A DNA stretch of 64,000 nt from Blastomyces gilchristii SLH14081 (lineage: Eukaryota > Ascomycota > Eurotiomycetes > Onygenales > Ajellomycetaceae). Below, piece by piece: positions 12,764 through 24,339 of this stretch (its first letter is position 1; the number at the start of each line of letters is the position of its first letter). Both the position numbers and the translations under genes were made by a program. The notes beneath the pieces are model-generated. The model was not told where the DNA came from. It searched no databases and was given only the letters and a program-made list of their open reading frames with translations. The stretch spans positions 132,138-196,137 of the forward strand of contig NW_003101640.1 in the NCBI RefSeq assembly GCF_000003855.2, in the 5' to 3' direction.

Positions 12764-13842
12764 ATTATTATTATTATTATTATTCTTCAATTATAGATGT
12801 ATACAGTCAGAGACTATGACATCTACCTGAGAACTTTTAGTTCTCAGAGTTTTTTCTGTATCTGTAAAGTTAACTATTATACATTCATCAATTTCAGATA
12901 TGTAAAATCAGAAAATTCCAGCTCAGAATACAAAAACTGTTTACAAATTGCAGTGTTTTAACATCTTCTGATACTTTGAAATCATTTGACAATATCATGA
13001 CAAAGGAAAAGAGAAAGAGAACACAGTCTTAAAGATAGACACATTAAATAGATAGATAGAAAGAAATTGAAAGAAAAAGATAAAGTAAAGAGAGCTACAG
13101 AACAAGATCTCTGCAGTTTACATCTTAAGCTATATATATCTTTTAACACTCTATATAACTGACTGTTGTCTCTGTTCTCTCAGGCCTGCTTCAGAGGTTA
13201 TCATTCTCTCTAAAGAGCTGCTGCTCAGCTAGCTCCTGTAACTAGCTTATTCATAAGTGAGATTCTCACTAAGAATAACATCAGAGCTACTCAATTCTAG
13301 TTAAGTCTCTAATCTTCCAGCTGTCAATCTCAGTATTTCAGCCTATCAATTGACTGTCACAGTCTTGCTTGCACTAATCATCTATTAAGGACATCTAGGC
13401 CTTGTCTCATCTAGATTCTTGCTAGACCTAGAGTGTTCTAATCAGATAGTTTTTAAATCTCATTCTCTGAAAGTGAGTGTCTAGAGTGAGAGGGATGAGA
13501 TCTGATCAGTTAAGCTTGACAATGATTCACTATTCTGTGAACACTCTAGATCTCAATCACTCTAGTACTGATCTAACTTGAAGCGCCTGGGAGCCTGTTA
13601 ACCCTAAGATCAGTGAGAATTAGTACTCAGAAACCCCTGGGATGAATATCTTAAGCTTGATAATGATTTGCTATAGTGCATCTGAGGGCCTCTGATACTG
13701 TTTTATAACTTAACAGTGAAAGCTGTGATTAAGATAACTCTCACAGGGTTCAAACCTGCCCTCTCTTGACATTCATTCCCCGGGGGGAAGGCCGCTAATT
13801 GAGGCTTCATGGTAGCGTAGTTAACCACTACGCCACCGGGCC
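12764..13842 (-). mobile_element. SINE-I: tRNA-headed SINE with LINE-derived tail
   Basis: A 1,079-bp insertion in the RT of LINE-1, flanked by a perfect 13-bp duplication GTTGTATATGATT (12751-12763 and 13843-13855). Read on the minus strand, it starts with a tRNA-like head (box A TGGCGTAGTGG, box B GGTTTGAACCC). It continues with about 640 bp found nowhere else in the window. It ends with about 330 bp (12764-13094) that match the 3' UTR and AT-rich tail of LINE-1 and LINE-5, including the hairpin. It has no coding capacity. This is the structure of a SINE mobilised by a partner LINE. Confidence 0.88.
13738..13842 (-). promoter_or_regulatory. tRNA-like head of SINE-I with Pol III boxes A and B
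   Basis: GC-rich and little mutated. Box A (13824-13834 region) fits TRGYNNARNNGG exactly. Box B (about 13747-13757) fits GGTTCRANNCC except for a C-to-T change. The spacing of about 80 bases is that of a tRNA with a long variable arm. No intact acceptor stem is formed, so it is not a functional tRNA gene. Confidence 0.75.
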
Positions 13843-13855
13843 GTTGTATATGATT

Positions 13856-14869
13856 CATTCTGAAACTCATATTCTAAGACTGAAAGTTTTGCTACACTTC
13901 TTGTTTTAATATAATTAAAAGCTTTAAAAACTTTCCTTTCTTATACTTCTTTAAGAAATTTATTTCAGTAGTCTGTTTTAGCTCTTTTAATATCTGAAAG
14001 ATATATTCATTTCTGACAGCTTTGAACTCTTTATTAGAAATTATATTATTCTTTCAATCTCTTCTAACAGTAGCTAACTATTTTCTTTTAGATGTAATAT
14101 TCTCATTTTACTAAGATTTTAAATACTCAGAAGACTTTCTCTTTGAAATATTATCTTTAACACTTATTAGAATAATAGATGTAATGAGCTTCACTCTATT
14201 CTCAGGTATTTCATTTGAGATATCTTGATCAGAATTTCAATATAGTTCACTCTGTCTTTCAGATTTTAACAGTTTTATACTTTCTTCAACTGTCTTTCAA
14301 TCAGCTTTTTCAAAGTTAAACTGATTAGAGAGAAGAGAATTTTCACTTATTTATTCTTCACTCAGTTTAATATCAAATTGAATAATCTCATGACCTGATT
14401 CTGATGTCTCATTTGAATTAATAAATCAGTTTACAAGTCTTTTTTTCATTAAATTTTGTGATATAAAGATTAGATCTATAATAGATTTCTGTTTCATCTC
14501 TTTTCTAAAGAATGTTTATTGATCAGACTTGTTAACTAAATCTATTAAATGTTTAAAGATTCATTTAATTAGATTATCAGCTCTTACTACTCTTTTGCAT
14601 TTTGAATTTCATTAGAGATAATGTGCATTGAAATCTTCTACAATTATAGAGTTTCTTAATGAAGTTATGTTCAGAAACCCTCTATTAATTGTTCAGATAT
14701 TATTATTTTTCTTCAATGACTTTTCATTATAGATATTTATAAGCTGTATTATATCAAACTCATTCTCTTTATCTATAATATCACTTATCAGAATATCAGA
14801 GTCAGATATAATATTAAATCTTAGATTAAATTGATATCTTGATCTCTTTCTTTCATAGATCACTACTCT
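13856..14869 (-). pseudogene. LINE-1 ORF2, segment between endonuclease and RT plus endonuclease C-terminus
   Basis: The continuation of ORF2 upstream of SINE-I. The stretch 14693-14869 encodes an endonuclease/exonuclease/phosphatase-like segment: RVVIY near the start, then SDSDILI, then QLINIYNE, a pattern I associate with Tad1-clade endonucleases. The rest is the poorly conserved linker to the RT, rich in Lys and Phe. It is interrupted at 14869 by hAT-2; the endonuclease N-terminal half lies at 20683-21125. Confidence 0.8.
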
Positions 14870-15199
14870 TAGACTGGCCGCCGGGACCATGAATTTCACA
14901 TTTGATCTCATTTAGTCTGGTCTCATACATTTCCTGGCGTGAGTCTCACCAGAATCAAGCCTCAAAAAAATCTGAAAATGAACCATTTCTGAGAGAAATG
15001 GTGTGAAAAATGACCAGATTTAATTCAAGAACAGTGAAATGAGAGTAATTTCTCAGAATAAACTGTGAAAGATGATCATTCTTTCAAAATCAGAATGAGA
15101 CTGAGACTGAAGATCAAATTCAGTCTCATTCAGTTCATTCAGTGATTACTTATATAATCAGAATTTGATAATGATTATTGATAATGCTCATGAAACAAC

Positions 15200-17640
15200 T
15201 AAATACATTCTTATACAAGTTTATTCTTCACTTTCTCATGAAAACTACACTTCTCTGATATACTGTGATCAGAGGTATTAAACTGTCTGATAATTTCATG
15301 TTTTACAATTATGAGTTTCTTGATTGTTTCTTCTTGTAATTGTCTCTGATAATAGTGATAAATATCTCAGCTTGAGTTGAACTTTCACTTCATTCTCATC
15401 TCTGTCAATGAAATTGTCAGAATATCACATATCATCAGTGTAACAGTTGAATATATACTCTCAACAATTTTCTATAACTCTAGAATTGATTTGATATGTA
15501 AATTTATTGAATCATTTCAAAGATAGCAGTCAAATTCAGTTTTATAAGCATGTAGTTTTATCTGATTTTCAGTTGTAATCAATGTATGTAAGTTCTGTTT
15601 CAAAGTTAGTACTATAGTTCTATGTGATATAGAGTATTATCAAAGATTGTTACTTACTAGGAAATTGTATTTCACTGTCCTCACATCTCTAACATCTGCT
15701 TATTCAAATCTCTGATAGTTGGCATTGTAGTAGTCTCAGACTAATTTAATATATAAGTCTTGTTCCTTCTCTGTTCAATCTTGAGAAGTGTAGATATTAA
15801 CTCAACAGAAGAGATCTAGTAGAGCTGCTATAGCATAGTACTCTGTAAAAGATTGTTCAGTTTTGCTGTAGTAATATACCAGTTTATCTCTTACAGCAAT
15901 AATAGCCTGTGCTATAGCATTATCTCAGACTGAATTTCTTTTTAAGTGATTTAACTGCTTCTCAAGATAAGTAAATAAACTGTTATACACTTATCAGACT
16001 GACTGCAGTATTGATGTATAAGTGATTGAGACTGTCTTTGTTTTCTTATAAAATTGAAACAGTAAATCAATCATATATTTCAACTGAGTTCACTTCATAT
16101 TAGAAAGTTTCAATATCTGAATCTTTTTCTGATCAGAGTGTTGCACTCAATAATTAATCATCTGATATAATTGAAGAGTCTGAACAGTTATCTTATATAT
16201 TGAACTTCATCATATTTTAACATTCTGTATTATATTCAGTGATGTGACTGATTTGTTTGTTTATTAAATATCATGAAATCATTGTTATTATTTAGAGAAG
16301 ATACAAATCACATTAGCAATGTTTCAAATCTGTGATATTTAAATTATTAGTTAATCTATTCAAAATTAACAGTAGTATTATTAAAAAGTGTTATTAAAAA
16401 GCAATATTAAAAAGTGTTGTCAAAAAACATTATCTTTTATAAAGTGAATGTAAAAGTTACTTGAGTAATCACTTTCATCTTATTTTTATCTCAAGAATCA
16501 GTCATCTCATTATTCTTCATCTCAATGTCAAGATTCTTTATCAGTGTTTGTATCATAAGTTGAACCACATGAGCAATGCAGGAGATATGACCTTATTTAT
16601 CATTCCAGGAATGCAAAGTCAATTTTTGCTTCAAGCTGTTCATCATAGTGTAGTTATTCACAGCATTATCAGTTGTAATTGTAAGAAGACTGAGACTAAT
16701 ATCTCAATAGTCATTTTTAATCACAGGCATTAATATCTCTGCTATATAATTCTCAGTATGACTACTAATCAATGATTCAAATTCAATTAATATCTCTTAA
16801 TAAGTTCAGTTCTCATCAATGTAATAACATGTAACTCTTATAAATGCAAGATTATTTGTACTAGTTCATGCATTCACTGTGAGAGATACTCTTTGATAAT
16901 TCTTCAACTCTGATTCTAGATATTATATATTGACTTTGTAGTGTGTCTTGAGATTGGACTGAAGATAGAATCAATGTGAAATATGAAGATTTGAATTAAG
17001 CATTTGAAGAAGTGTTCAGAATTCAGAGTTTTCAATTGATTGAAGAGAAAGATTCAGAGATATATATATACAAAGTAATTGTTCACAAAAGTTATCAGAT
17101 GAGAGTTATGAAATCAGAATACTGATATATAATCATTTTCACATGATTTTCTTCAAATTAGAAAGTTAGTGTTATTAAAAATCATTATCTGATAGAGTAA
17201 CTTATCACCTCAGTAGTAATTTTCTGATTATTTTTCTTTTATTATCTGCATTCTGATGACTTCAGATGTCAGAAAATTTCTTCAGAGTTATGATCAGTTT
17301 ATAATAAATGTTTCTGAATGAAGTTGTAATAATTATAGTAGAGAGATAACTCTTCAGTAATCTATAATACAATCTGTTGATAATTATTTCATAGTTCATC
17401 TCAGTGTTTATGTTGAGTTTTTTATAAATTTTGTAACCTGGAATCAAATATGAAGAATGAAGTAGTTATTCATTATAATTGAAAGAGAGTATTCTGTATT
17501 GAATTATAAATAACATAGACTTTATGATTCACAGTGATTTCTTGAAGAGTTTATGAATCTTCAATAGAAGTAAAAGAAGTGAAAGAAGTAAATTCAGAAG
17601 ACATAATAATAATTTAAGAAAGATAATAATTTATTTTCAA
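15200..17640 (-). pseudogene. hAT-2 transposase remnant
   Basis: The minus-strand counterpart of the transposase at 50300-52560. Recognisable pieces are the TTDN.VNN.TMM block at about 16640-16700, the CIAHVVQL block (about 16550-16590), and the C-terminal helical part at about 15750-15950. Putative introns with AT-rich interiors (for example 16360-16440 and about 15600-15660) separate the blocks. Stops, mostly TGA, occur in every exon. The live enzyme would cut and rejoin element ends through an RNase H-like fold. Confidence 0.8.
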
Positions 17641-18094
17641 TAACTAATCACTGATGTGTGTAAGAAGAATTAATATAAGAGAAAATAATCTTCTTTCTTA
17701 GCTTAGTTATAATTTTAGTACTAACTCAGATTAGATATTATCAATGTATAAAAGTAAATAAACAATCTTGATTAATCTCTATCATATTTCTTGAAATATA
17801 TTAATATTATAAAAGAGAGTATTATCAAATTGCATTATCAGATAATATCATTAAAAATATATTAATATTGTGAATATTAATGTTGAAAAAATGTTGATAC
17901 TTATATATTATAGTGATATGATAGTTGAATATATATATATATATTATTCCTGATATTGATAATTGATTAGAACTTGTATAATAATTTTTGAAAACTTAAA
18001 ATTAATTTTAATTATTAACTAATAGTTACAAACTTATAACTAATTAATATAAAAAGAAAAAAACTTTTTCTACTCATTATTTTTCTTCTCTTTC

Positions 18095-18860
18095 TCATTC
18101 TTCTCATCATTCTTTATAATTCACTTCTCATTTTTATTCTTCTTCTTCTTCTTCTCATCTGAGATGATAATCATCTCAAAATCTCTCTCTGCTGTCTTCT
18201 CAGAGAAGGGTTCTCACTGCTCTCTCTTAGCCAGATCAATCTACATCTCAAAATCCTGCATTTCCTGGTCTGCTGTCTCAGGTTCACTCTCAGTGATAAG
18301 CAGATTGATATATTCAGAGAGCAGGGCTGTCTTCTCAATATCCTGAATTATGAAGTGTATTTGAGATCTGAACAAGGTCTCAATTCTCTTCTTCTCTGTT
18401 AGCTCCTGCTAATCAATTAGAGAACAGAAGTGTTATCAAAAATTATTATCTCTTAATAAAAAACTTATCAGTTTTGACTTCTTTATCTCTCACTTCAATA
18501 TCTTCTTAATCTTCTTCTATTATTACTTATTTATAGTAATACTCTTCTTCTCTCTCTCTCTCTTCATATTGATTTTAAATCATTCTCAGAACTTCTTCTG
18601 ATCTTACTGCTGCTGTATGAGACTCTTCACTGTCTTCTTTTTCAATCTCTCATAGACAGTATCATTCATATTATTTCTATACTTAGTTCAGTCTAAATCT
18701 ATCAGAAGTGTTACTTAAAATCATTATTATTCTGCTCTCTTACAGAGTCTTTTCAAGATATTATAACATGTCTTACAATCTGTCTCTCTGCACTTGAATC
18801 TCTTCATCTTCTCTCTCTTCAATCTGTGACAGCACTCACGCGCCTTGGTGGTCCGCAGGA
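18095..18860 (-). pseudogene. hAT-2 accessory gene of unknown function
   Basis: The counterpart of the accessory gene in hAT-3 (48900-49700). From 18850 downwards the minus strand encodes a Cys-rich basic segment (CCHRLKREK, then C-x4-DC-x2-C, then LKRLC), a basic helical part, and after probable introns a Glu/Lys-rich coiled-coil-like C-terminus ending near 18110. In this copy three Cys of the C-x4-DC-x2-C segment are kept that read Arg or His in hAT-3, so the ancestor probably had a small metal-binding or disulphide motif. I do not recognise the family. Confidence 0.55.
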
Positions 18861-18940
18861 CCGCAGAATATTTAAAGAGAAATGACATGATTGGTTTTAA
18901 TAAGTGTTAAGAGAGAGTGAAGGCAGAGAAGATAGCTAGC

Positions 18941-19034
18941 AATGATATGATAATGATAATGATAGTGATAATGATGATGATGATGATGATAATAATAATG
19001 ATGATGATGATAATAATAATGATAATGATGATGA
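18941..19034. repeat. (GAT/AAT)n microsatellite in hAT-2
   Basis: An imperfect trinucleotide tract of GATAAT, GATGAT and AATAAT units. The equivalent in hAT-3 is the ATC/ATT tract at about 48771-48846, so it belongs to the element. Confidence 0.9.
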
Positions 19035-19517
19035 AAGAGAGAGTGCATCAGAATATATTATTGACTTATTAAATATAAAGAGATAAAGAAACTGTTAACA
19101 GCTTTCAGAGATGTACAGAAACAGCTACAGTGTTATATAGCAATATTATCTTCATTCAATACATACACTATTGATATTCTTTGTATGCATTTATCATATA
19201 ATCTATATCAGAGATACATGCAGAAAACAGATCTTTGTTGCTAGAAAGAATGATTACAGTGATTCTCTATTTTCATATTATAAAGATAAGTTATTCTCAT
19301 TTCTTTCTTCTCTCTTTTCTCTTCTTCTTCAACTCATCACTAAGTTCAAGCTGATATGAAAATTATTAAAACACTCTTAGAAACCCTCAAATTGAAGAGT
19401 ATAGACTAATCAAATTTTAAATACAGATGAATCAAATTATATTTAATAATACTAATTATTCATCTCTCTTCTAATAAAATAACAGTTGTATCTTTCTCTT
19501 CTCTCTTCAAACAAAAC

Positions 19518-20007
19518 ATGGCCTGTGAAAAGTGAGTATCACATCAGACTATAATGATTAACACAGCCTCAGTATGCAGGACTGCATACACACAGTGCAT
19601 GCTGAACTGAGAGACTACATGAGTTACAAATTGACAGCAGCATTTCAGAGAGAGCTGTGTAGTGTGAGAAAGCTGTAACTCTCAGTCACATGCACAGAGA
19701 GTGAATCACTGTAGTAAGTGCATGTGTATTACATGAAAGTAATACTTTTTGATAATACTCAGTCTCTGATATCATGAAAATAGTGTCTCTTCATGAGATT
19801 TATTTTTATCAGAAGTTAAGAGATCTTATATTTCTCAAGATTATCTTCACATGCCTTGTTCATGAAATTGATGAGAGAAATCATCAATTTCAGCATTCTG
19901 TTCTTAATATCATTCAAGTGATAGCACAGTTCACTCTGATCATACTTTTTAAGTGTATACTTTCTAATTATTCACATTTATACAGATATATACTGATTAT
20001 TTATTAG
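19518..20007 (+). pseudogene. histone H3/CENP-A-like gene in hAT-2
   Basis: Two exons, 19518-19713 and 19784-20007, with a 70-bp intron (GTAAGT donor, CTGAT branch-like site, TAG acceptor). The product would be about 139 residues. Exon 2 follows the H3 fold: LHEI and FYQK in the alpha-N helix (about 68-76), LVHEI at the end of alpha 1 (90-94), FQHS starting alpha 2 (101-104), LFK ending it (120-122), then H and R at H3-like spacing. Each H in LHEI and LVHEI would be R before a CG-to-CA change. TGA codons at residues 6, 31, 35, 39 and 50 make this copy dead. It runs antisense to the transposase. The same gene is at 47804-48293. Confidence 0.72.
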
Positions 20008-20136
20008 ATGATGTTAAGATAATAATTCATCACAGCTGTGTTACTCTCACTGTGAGAGATACATGATTAATAATAAACATTGCAAAGACTCTGAGAAGTA
20101 AGTATTTTAAGAGTACTACAGCTCTGTGATCTTGAT

Positions 20137-20305
20137 TTTTTTTGTTTTTATTTTTTGTTTTTTTCTTTTTCTTTTATTTTATTTTTTCTTTTTCTTTTAT
20201 TTTATTTTTCTTTCTCTTTTTTTTTTTTTTTTTTATTGTGATTTTTTCTTGTTTTTGTTTTATTTTTTGTTTTTTGTTTTTTTTCATATTTTATATTTTT
20301 GTCAT
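20137..20305. repeat. T-rich low-complexity tract in hAT-2
   Basis: About 170 bases of T runs broken by C, G and A. The corresponding A-rich tract in hAT-3 is at 47548-47680. The open frame across it is a composition artefact. Confidence 0.9.
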
Positions 20306-20682
20306 AATTAAAATTATATGAATTATGATCTGTGTTCAGAAAAGTAACAATATTTAACAATACTCTCTATTGAATTTTCAACAAATAAGCACTATATTAT
20401 GATATTATGTAAGTGAGAAATGATTTCATGATTCTATTTAATATCATTCTCAATAATGAGATCAGAATGAAAATGTGACTAAGAATTCAAACATATTCTT
20501 TATCTGAGACTAGATTTTTATTTGAAAAGTGAATCTGAAACCTTTAATATTTGAAATAATGTATTTTGAGATCAATGTGATGAATACAAACCATGATCAG
20601 AAGTAATGCTTTTAGGCAATATGATAACTGTAATGTTTGATTCTGGTCTCAAACACAGTCACACGGTCAGTCTAACTACTCT

Positions 20683-21125
20683 TGACTTTATCTCAGACTT
20701 TTGAGATAGAAAGTAGTAGTAGCTTGAATGAGAAATAATGTATTTTTACTCAGCATTAAAATTCAGTTTCTGAAGCAGTATAAAATTAACTTTTTATTCA
20801 AATGTAATTTGAAGACAAGAATAAATATAATTTGAGTTTCTATTCACATTATTTTGAATAAATGTAATTTTTGAAGAGTTTTTAAACTTTTTTTATTATT
20901 TTTGTTGTATATTCATACTAAAAGAGAGTAGAGTGGAATCTAATCACTATCATCAGATAGTAGATTATAACTATTCTGAAAAGTAGGAATCTTAACTACT
21001 TATATTATATCTAGTGTATTATCAGAGTCATTTCTCAATTCTCCAATCTTAACAGAAGTTTGAGAATTCAAATTCAGTTTACATTTAGCTGAAGAATTGA
21101 AGTTTGAAGATTTAGATAGTTAAGA
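20683..21125 (-). pseudogene. LINE-1 ORF2, endonuclease N-terminal half
   Basis: This segment joins in frame, once hAT-2 and one copy of its duplication are removed, to the RVVIY segment at 14869: the codons before it read SQKSEIKS. Upstream it is heavily mutated and spread over two frames. The catalytic N-terminal residues of the endonuclease cannot be read with confidence. Confidence 0.65.
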
Positions 21126-21136
21126 GTTTTCTCTTT

Positions 21137-22363
21137 TTATGCTTGCAGTTGTGAGTTTACTGACTTAACTATTCTCTTCAGTTCTAGATTTACTTTGAGC
21201 TTCATCTTTTCTTCAGTTCTTTTGAGTTCTTGGAGTAAATATACATTCTTTTGAACTAGATGCATGTTTTTATTTACAATTAGAGCATTTAAGTAGAGTA
21301 TATTGACATATGTCATCTCTTTTTGAGCATATTTTATATTTATGCTCACTAGTTTTATGATCTCTGACACAGAATGCATATTTTGAGTCTCTAAAACAAG
21401 AGATTGCAAAGTATTCATATCTTTGACAGTTTAAACACTGTATTTGAGCTTTCAGATTCATTCTTGAGTCTTTGTATTCATGAACTCTCATTTTCAAATC
21501 TGCTACTTCTACTTCAGAGGTCTTTGACTGTTCAAGTGTCTTTATATATACTAGAATAGAGACATTTCTTCTGTTTTATCTGAACTCAATTAAATTTAGT
21601 TATACAGACTCTTTTCTCAGTTGAATAGAGTTGTATTCTTCTAATTCATTTTTGAGAAGTAGCATTTCTTCTTCACAGTCAAAAATTTCAACTAAAATAT
21701 TATACAGAATGAATGTGTCTCACTTTTTATCTCTTTCAGATAAAATTATTATGTTTAACAAAGATTCTACTGCTGATTTTCAGAGATTCTTATTCTGAAT
21801 AAGGAATTTCACACTGAATTCAGGCATTGTAGTCAGAATAATAAAGTGTTTAAAGAAGAATGACTCAATTGAAGCTATAACTGATTTTTGAACTGTAATA
21901 TCAGTTATTAACTGAGAAAAGAACTGCTGATTAATTTCATTTCTGATTCTGAAAATGAGATTTAAGTTTAGCTTATTTCTTTGTAAGATATTCTGATTTG
22001 AGACTTTGAGAATAAGTCTTCTATTTCTGAAGATTTAAAAGTTTTTTCTTTTTATATTTTTTTCTTCACTTTTCTATAAATAGAAGTATGAGCAGCATTC
22101 TTCTCAGTTTTCTCAGAATGTTGAGCAGATTTTGAGATAGCAGATTTAGAGACAGCAGATTCAGCTGCTTGAGCATATGTTTTCTTCTGATTTAAAGAAG
22201 AAGAAGAAGTAGAAAAAGAAGAAGAGTAAAATAAAGAGTGAGTAATTGTACTAGAAATTTTTAATGTTTTTTGAACTGTGTTTGAAATTCTAAGTTTGAA
22301 CTTGATCATCTTCTGTAGTTGGCTAGTCTGAGTATGAAGAATTAACAGAACTTCTTCATTCAT
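21137..22363 (-). pseudogene. LINE-1 ORF1, Gag-like RNA-binding protein
   Basis: A minus-strand gene beginning with Met at 22363, with a Ser/Ala/Lys-rich N-terminal region (open to 22052). The central part is AT-rich and broken. The C-terminal part (21137-21497) carries zinc knuckles: C-x2-C followed by a decayed His and Cys, then C-x2-D-H and C-x2-C repeats. This is the pattern of ORF1 proteins of Tad1-clade LINEs, which coat the element RNA. It lies directly upstream of ORF2. The breaks are transitions. Confidence 0.8.
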
Positions 22364-24244
22364 CTCACTCAGACACTGCTTTTCAAGAATCTTACTTACT
22401 TTTTCAAGTTTCTATATTTCAAGAACTTATTATTTCTCTATTTCTTCTTTCTTTCTTCTCTTCAGAATTTCAATCTCAGAAATAGTATTTGAGAAAGCAT
22501 CTTTTTTCATATCAACTGAGAGTATTTTTAAACTCACTGCTCTTACTCACTGAAAAGTTGATCAGACTCTTTCAATTGAGATATTTATTAAACTCTTTTG
22601 AAAAGTTGATCAGACTGTTTCAATTAAGAGATTTTTAAGTCTGTTTTCAATTGAAAAGTTGATCAGACTGTTTCAAAAGAAGAATAAAAGACTTTTATAT
22701 ATAAAACATCTGTTCTTTTTCACACTAGTTCAGTAACTAGATTAGATTTTTGAAGAGAATCTAATAAACTAAAATTGATTTTTAAGATAAATCAATGAAA
22801 TCTTTACAATCTCTTTCTTAAAATATAGTAAGAAAAAGTATGATATCAATTAATAATAAATCAGATAATATGACAGTTTTTGAGAGAAAAACTGATAAAA
22901 AATAAATCAATTTTTTGCAGAGAAATTGATTAAAACTATTCAATTTTATTTTAAATCATTCAATTCTTCTCACACAATAAGTGTGCAACTCAAATCAGTT
23001 AATAAAGAGTGTAAAAAAGAATTAAGTATTAATAAAAGCTCTTCAGTCACTGAAAAAGTAATTCTTATCTAAAAGAATATGAAATTATAATTGAAAATAA
23101 CTCTGTTTTTAATTCATTGTAAGAATATTGTATAAAATTCAGAGAAAAATATCTTACTTTTTTAAGAGAAGTAAAAAACTATTTCTAAGATCTTTTTTTT
23201 TTTTTACATTAACTGCTGTAGAAGAATGAGATAGAAACTGCTAAGATATACACTACTGTATACTCTCTATCAAGACTTTCTCTCTTCAGAGTCTTGATAT
23301 TATAGAGAATATAAGTCTGTTTCTCTATAATAATATAAATATTGTCAGTGAGATGTAGAGAAACTGGTTATTTATATCTTAAAATAGAAGACTTTGTCAA
23401 TAATTATATTAATATAGAATTAATTCTTAAATTTAATAGAAATTTAGTATTACTGTTCTCAATCTCTTGCAGAATCTATTGAATATTAAGATATTAAAAC
23501 TAGATTTAATATATCTCACTGCACAGAGATCAAAGACTCAGTCAGATCTTGAAATATACTGAATTTATAGTTATTAATATGCTGTTAACTTGTTCTGTTG
23601 ACTCATTATTCACTGATTATATATCAAATACTATTACTGAGGTATCTTTTTGTATTATTCTACTGAGAATGAGCTAGATTAAGAGGAATAGTACAAGAGT
23701 GAGACTTGATGTTGATGTCTAGATATATCAAAGACAGACAGAGTATTCACAGAGATTATACTTCAGAAGTGTCTATTAATTATATACTTGATATTATTGC
23801 TGAGATATTTTTTTGTATTTTTCTACTGAGAATGAGCCAGATTGAGAAGGGCGGTACAAGAGTGAGACTTGGTATTAATGTTTTGAAACATCAAAGATGA
23901 ACAGAGTTTTTACAGAGATCACTTCTCAGATATCTTCACAATTACAGATCAGAAATCTGTCAAAATTGAGAAGATTGATGCATATGACTAGGTCTCTTCA
24001 TCTTACAATTTGTATGGCAATTTGGCCTGGGGTTGTGGTGTGGTAGGGGAGAACAGGGGATAATCCCACACAGGAGTTTTGAACAATGTCTGATTCACAT
24101 TTGGCTGGATAACTCCACCACCACATGGGGTATGCAGTCGGCGATGGGGTCAAAATACTTGTATGATCGAGGGCTTTTCAATGAATCTATCGGCGGGTTC
24201 TTATTCGAAAAATCGAGCGAGTTCGTGGTGAAGCGGTTGATGTG
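22364..24244 (-). other. LINE-1 5' untranslated region
   Basis: About 1.9 kb upstream of ORF1 with no coding pattern. Around 22560-22680 a motif GTTGATCAGACT recurs three times in front of Ser/Thr-poor AT-rich spacers. At 23620-23690 and 23795-23880 there is a direct repeat of about 80 bp (ATTCTACTGAGAATGAGC core). The outermost 230 bases (about 24013-24244) are GC-normal and hardly mutated, unlike everything around them. Confidence 0.75.
24013..24244 (-). other. unmutated 5' terminal island of LINE-1
   Basis: A block with many GG, CC and CG steps ending exactly at the 13-bp duplication, so it is the 5' end of LINE-1. Both strands are open here (78 codons plus, 66 codons minus), but neither resembles a known protein, and the open frames follow from higher GC content. 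It may include the internal promoter of the LINE. Most LINE copies in the window are 5'-truncated, so this end would be single- or low-copy. Confidence 0.7.
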
Positions 24245-24257
24245 CATATTCAGATAT

Positions 24258-24339
24258 CTTAATGAGTAATCATTTCTAATAAGAAGATAATACATGAATA
24301 ATCATTTCTAATAAGAAGACAATGAACATTTTTCAAGTG
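24258..24339 (-). other. gypsy B leader, outer part, with a 32-bp tandem duplication
   Basis: Two copies of a unit with the core AATCATTTCTAATAAGAAGA begin near 24268 and 24300. The single-unit version is next to the LTR of element G at about 54750-54800. The primer-binding site should lie here, directly inside the 5' LTR. Confidence 0.7.

Larger units (their letters stand above)
14870..20674 (-). mobile_element. hAT transposon, complete copy hAT-2
   Basis: A 5,805-bp element with terminal TAGACTGRCC inverted repeats and a perfect 8-bp target duplication ACTACTCT (14862-14869 and 20675-20682), inserted in the endonuclease of LINE-1. On the minus strand the transposase lies near the low-coordinate end, with an accessory gene upstream. 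A histone-like gene lies on the opposite strand near the high-coordinate end. hAT-3 (47178-52955) is the same element in inverted orientation. The outer 40-100 bases at both ends keep GG, CC and CG steps. Confidence 0.93.
9675..24244 (-). mobile_element. LINE-1, near full-length Tad1-like LINE
   Basis: The element is bounded by the 13-bp duplication CATATTCAGATAT at 9662-9674 and 24245-24257. The 3' tail of AAT/ATT units is at the low-coordinate end. After removing the SINE and hAT inserts with their duplicated bases it is about 7.67 kb. Gene order along the minus strand is a 5' UTR, ORF1 with zinc knuckles, and ORF2 with endonuclease, reverse transcriptase, RNase H and a C-terminal Cys/His motif, the layout of the Tad1 clade. 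The reading frames are destroyed by C/G mutation. It inserted into the leader of gypsy B. Confidence 0.9.

Noticed and set aside
13738..13842. Functional tRNA gene on the minus strand
   Set aside because: Same reasoning: it is the 5' end of a dispersed element bounded by a target duplication.
20126..20311. Phe-rich small membrane protein
   Set aside because: It is the translation of a T-rich low-complexity tract that has an A-rich counterpart at 47548-47680.
24033..24295. Open frames on both strands in the GC-normal block as a host gene
   Set aside because: The block ends exactly at the LINE-1 duplication, neither frame resembles a protein, and open frames on both strands follow from the local composition.
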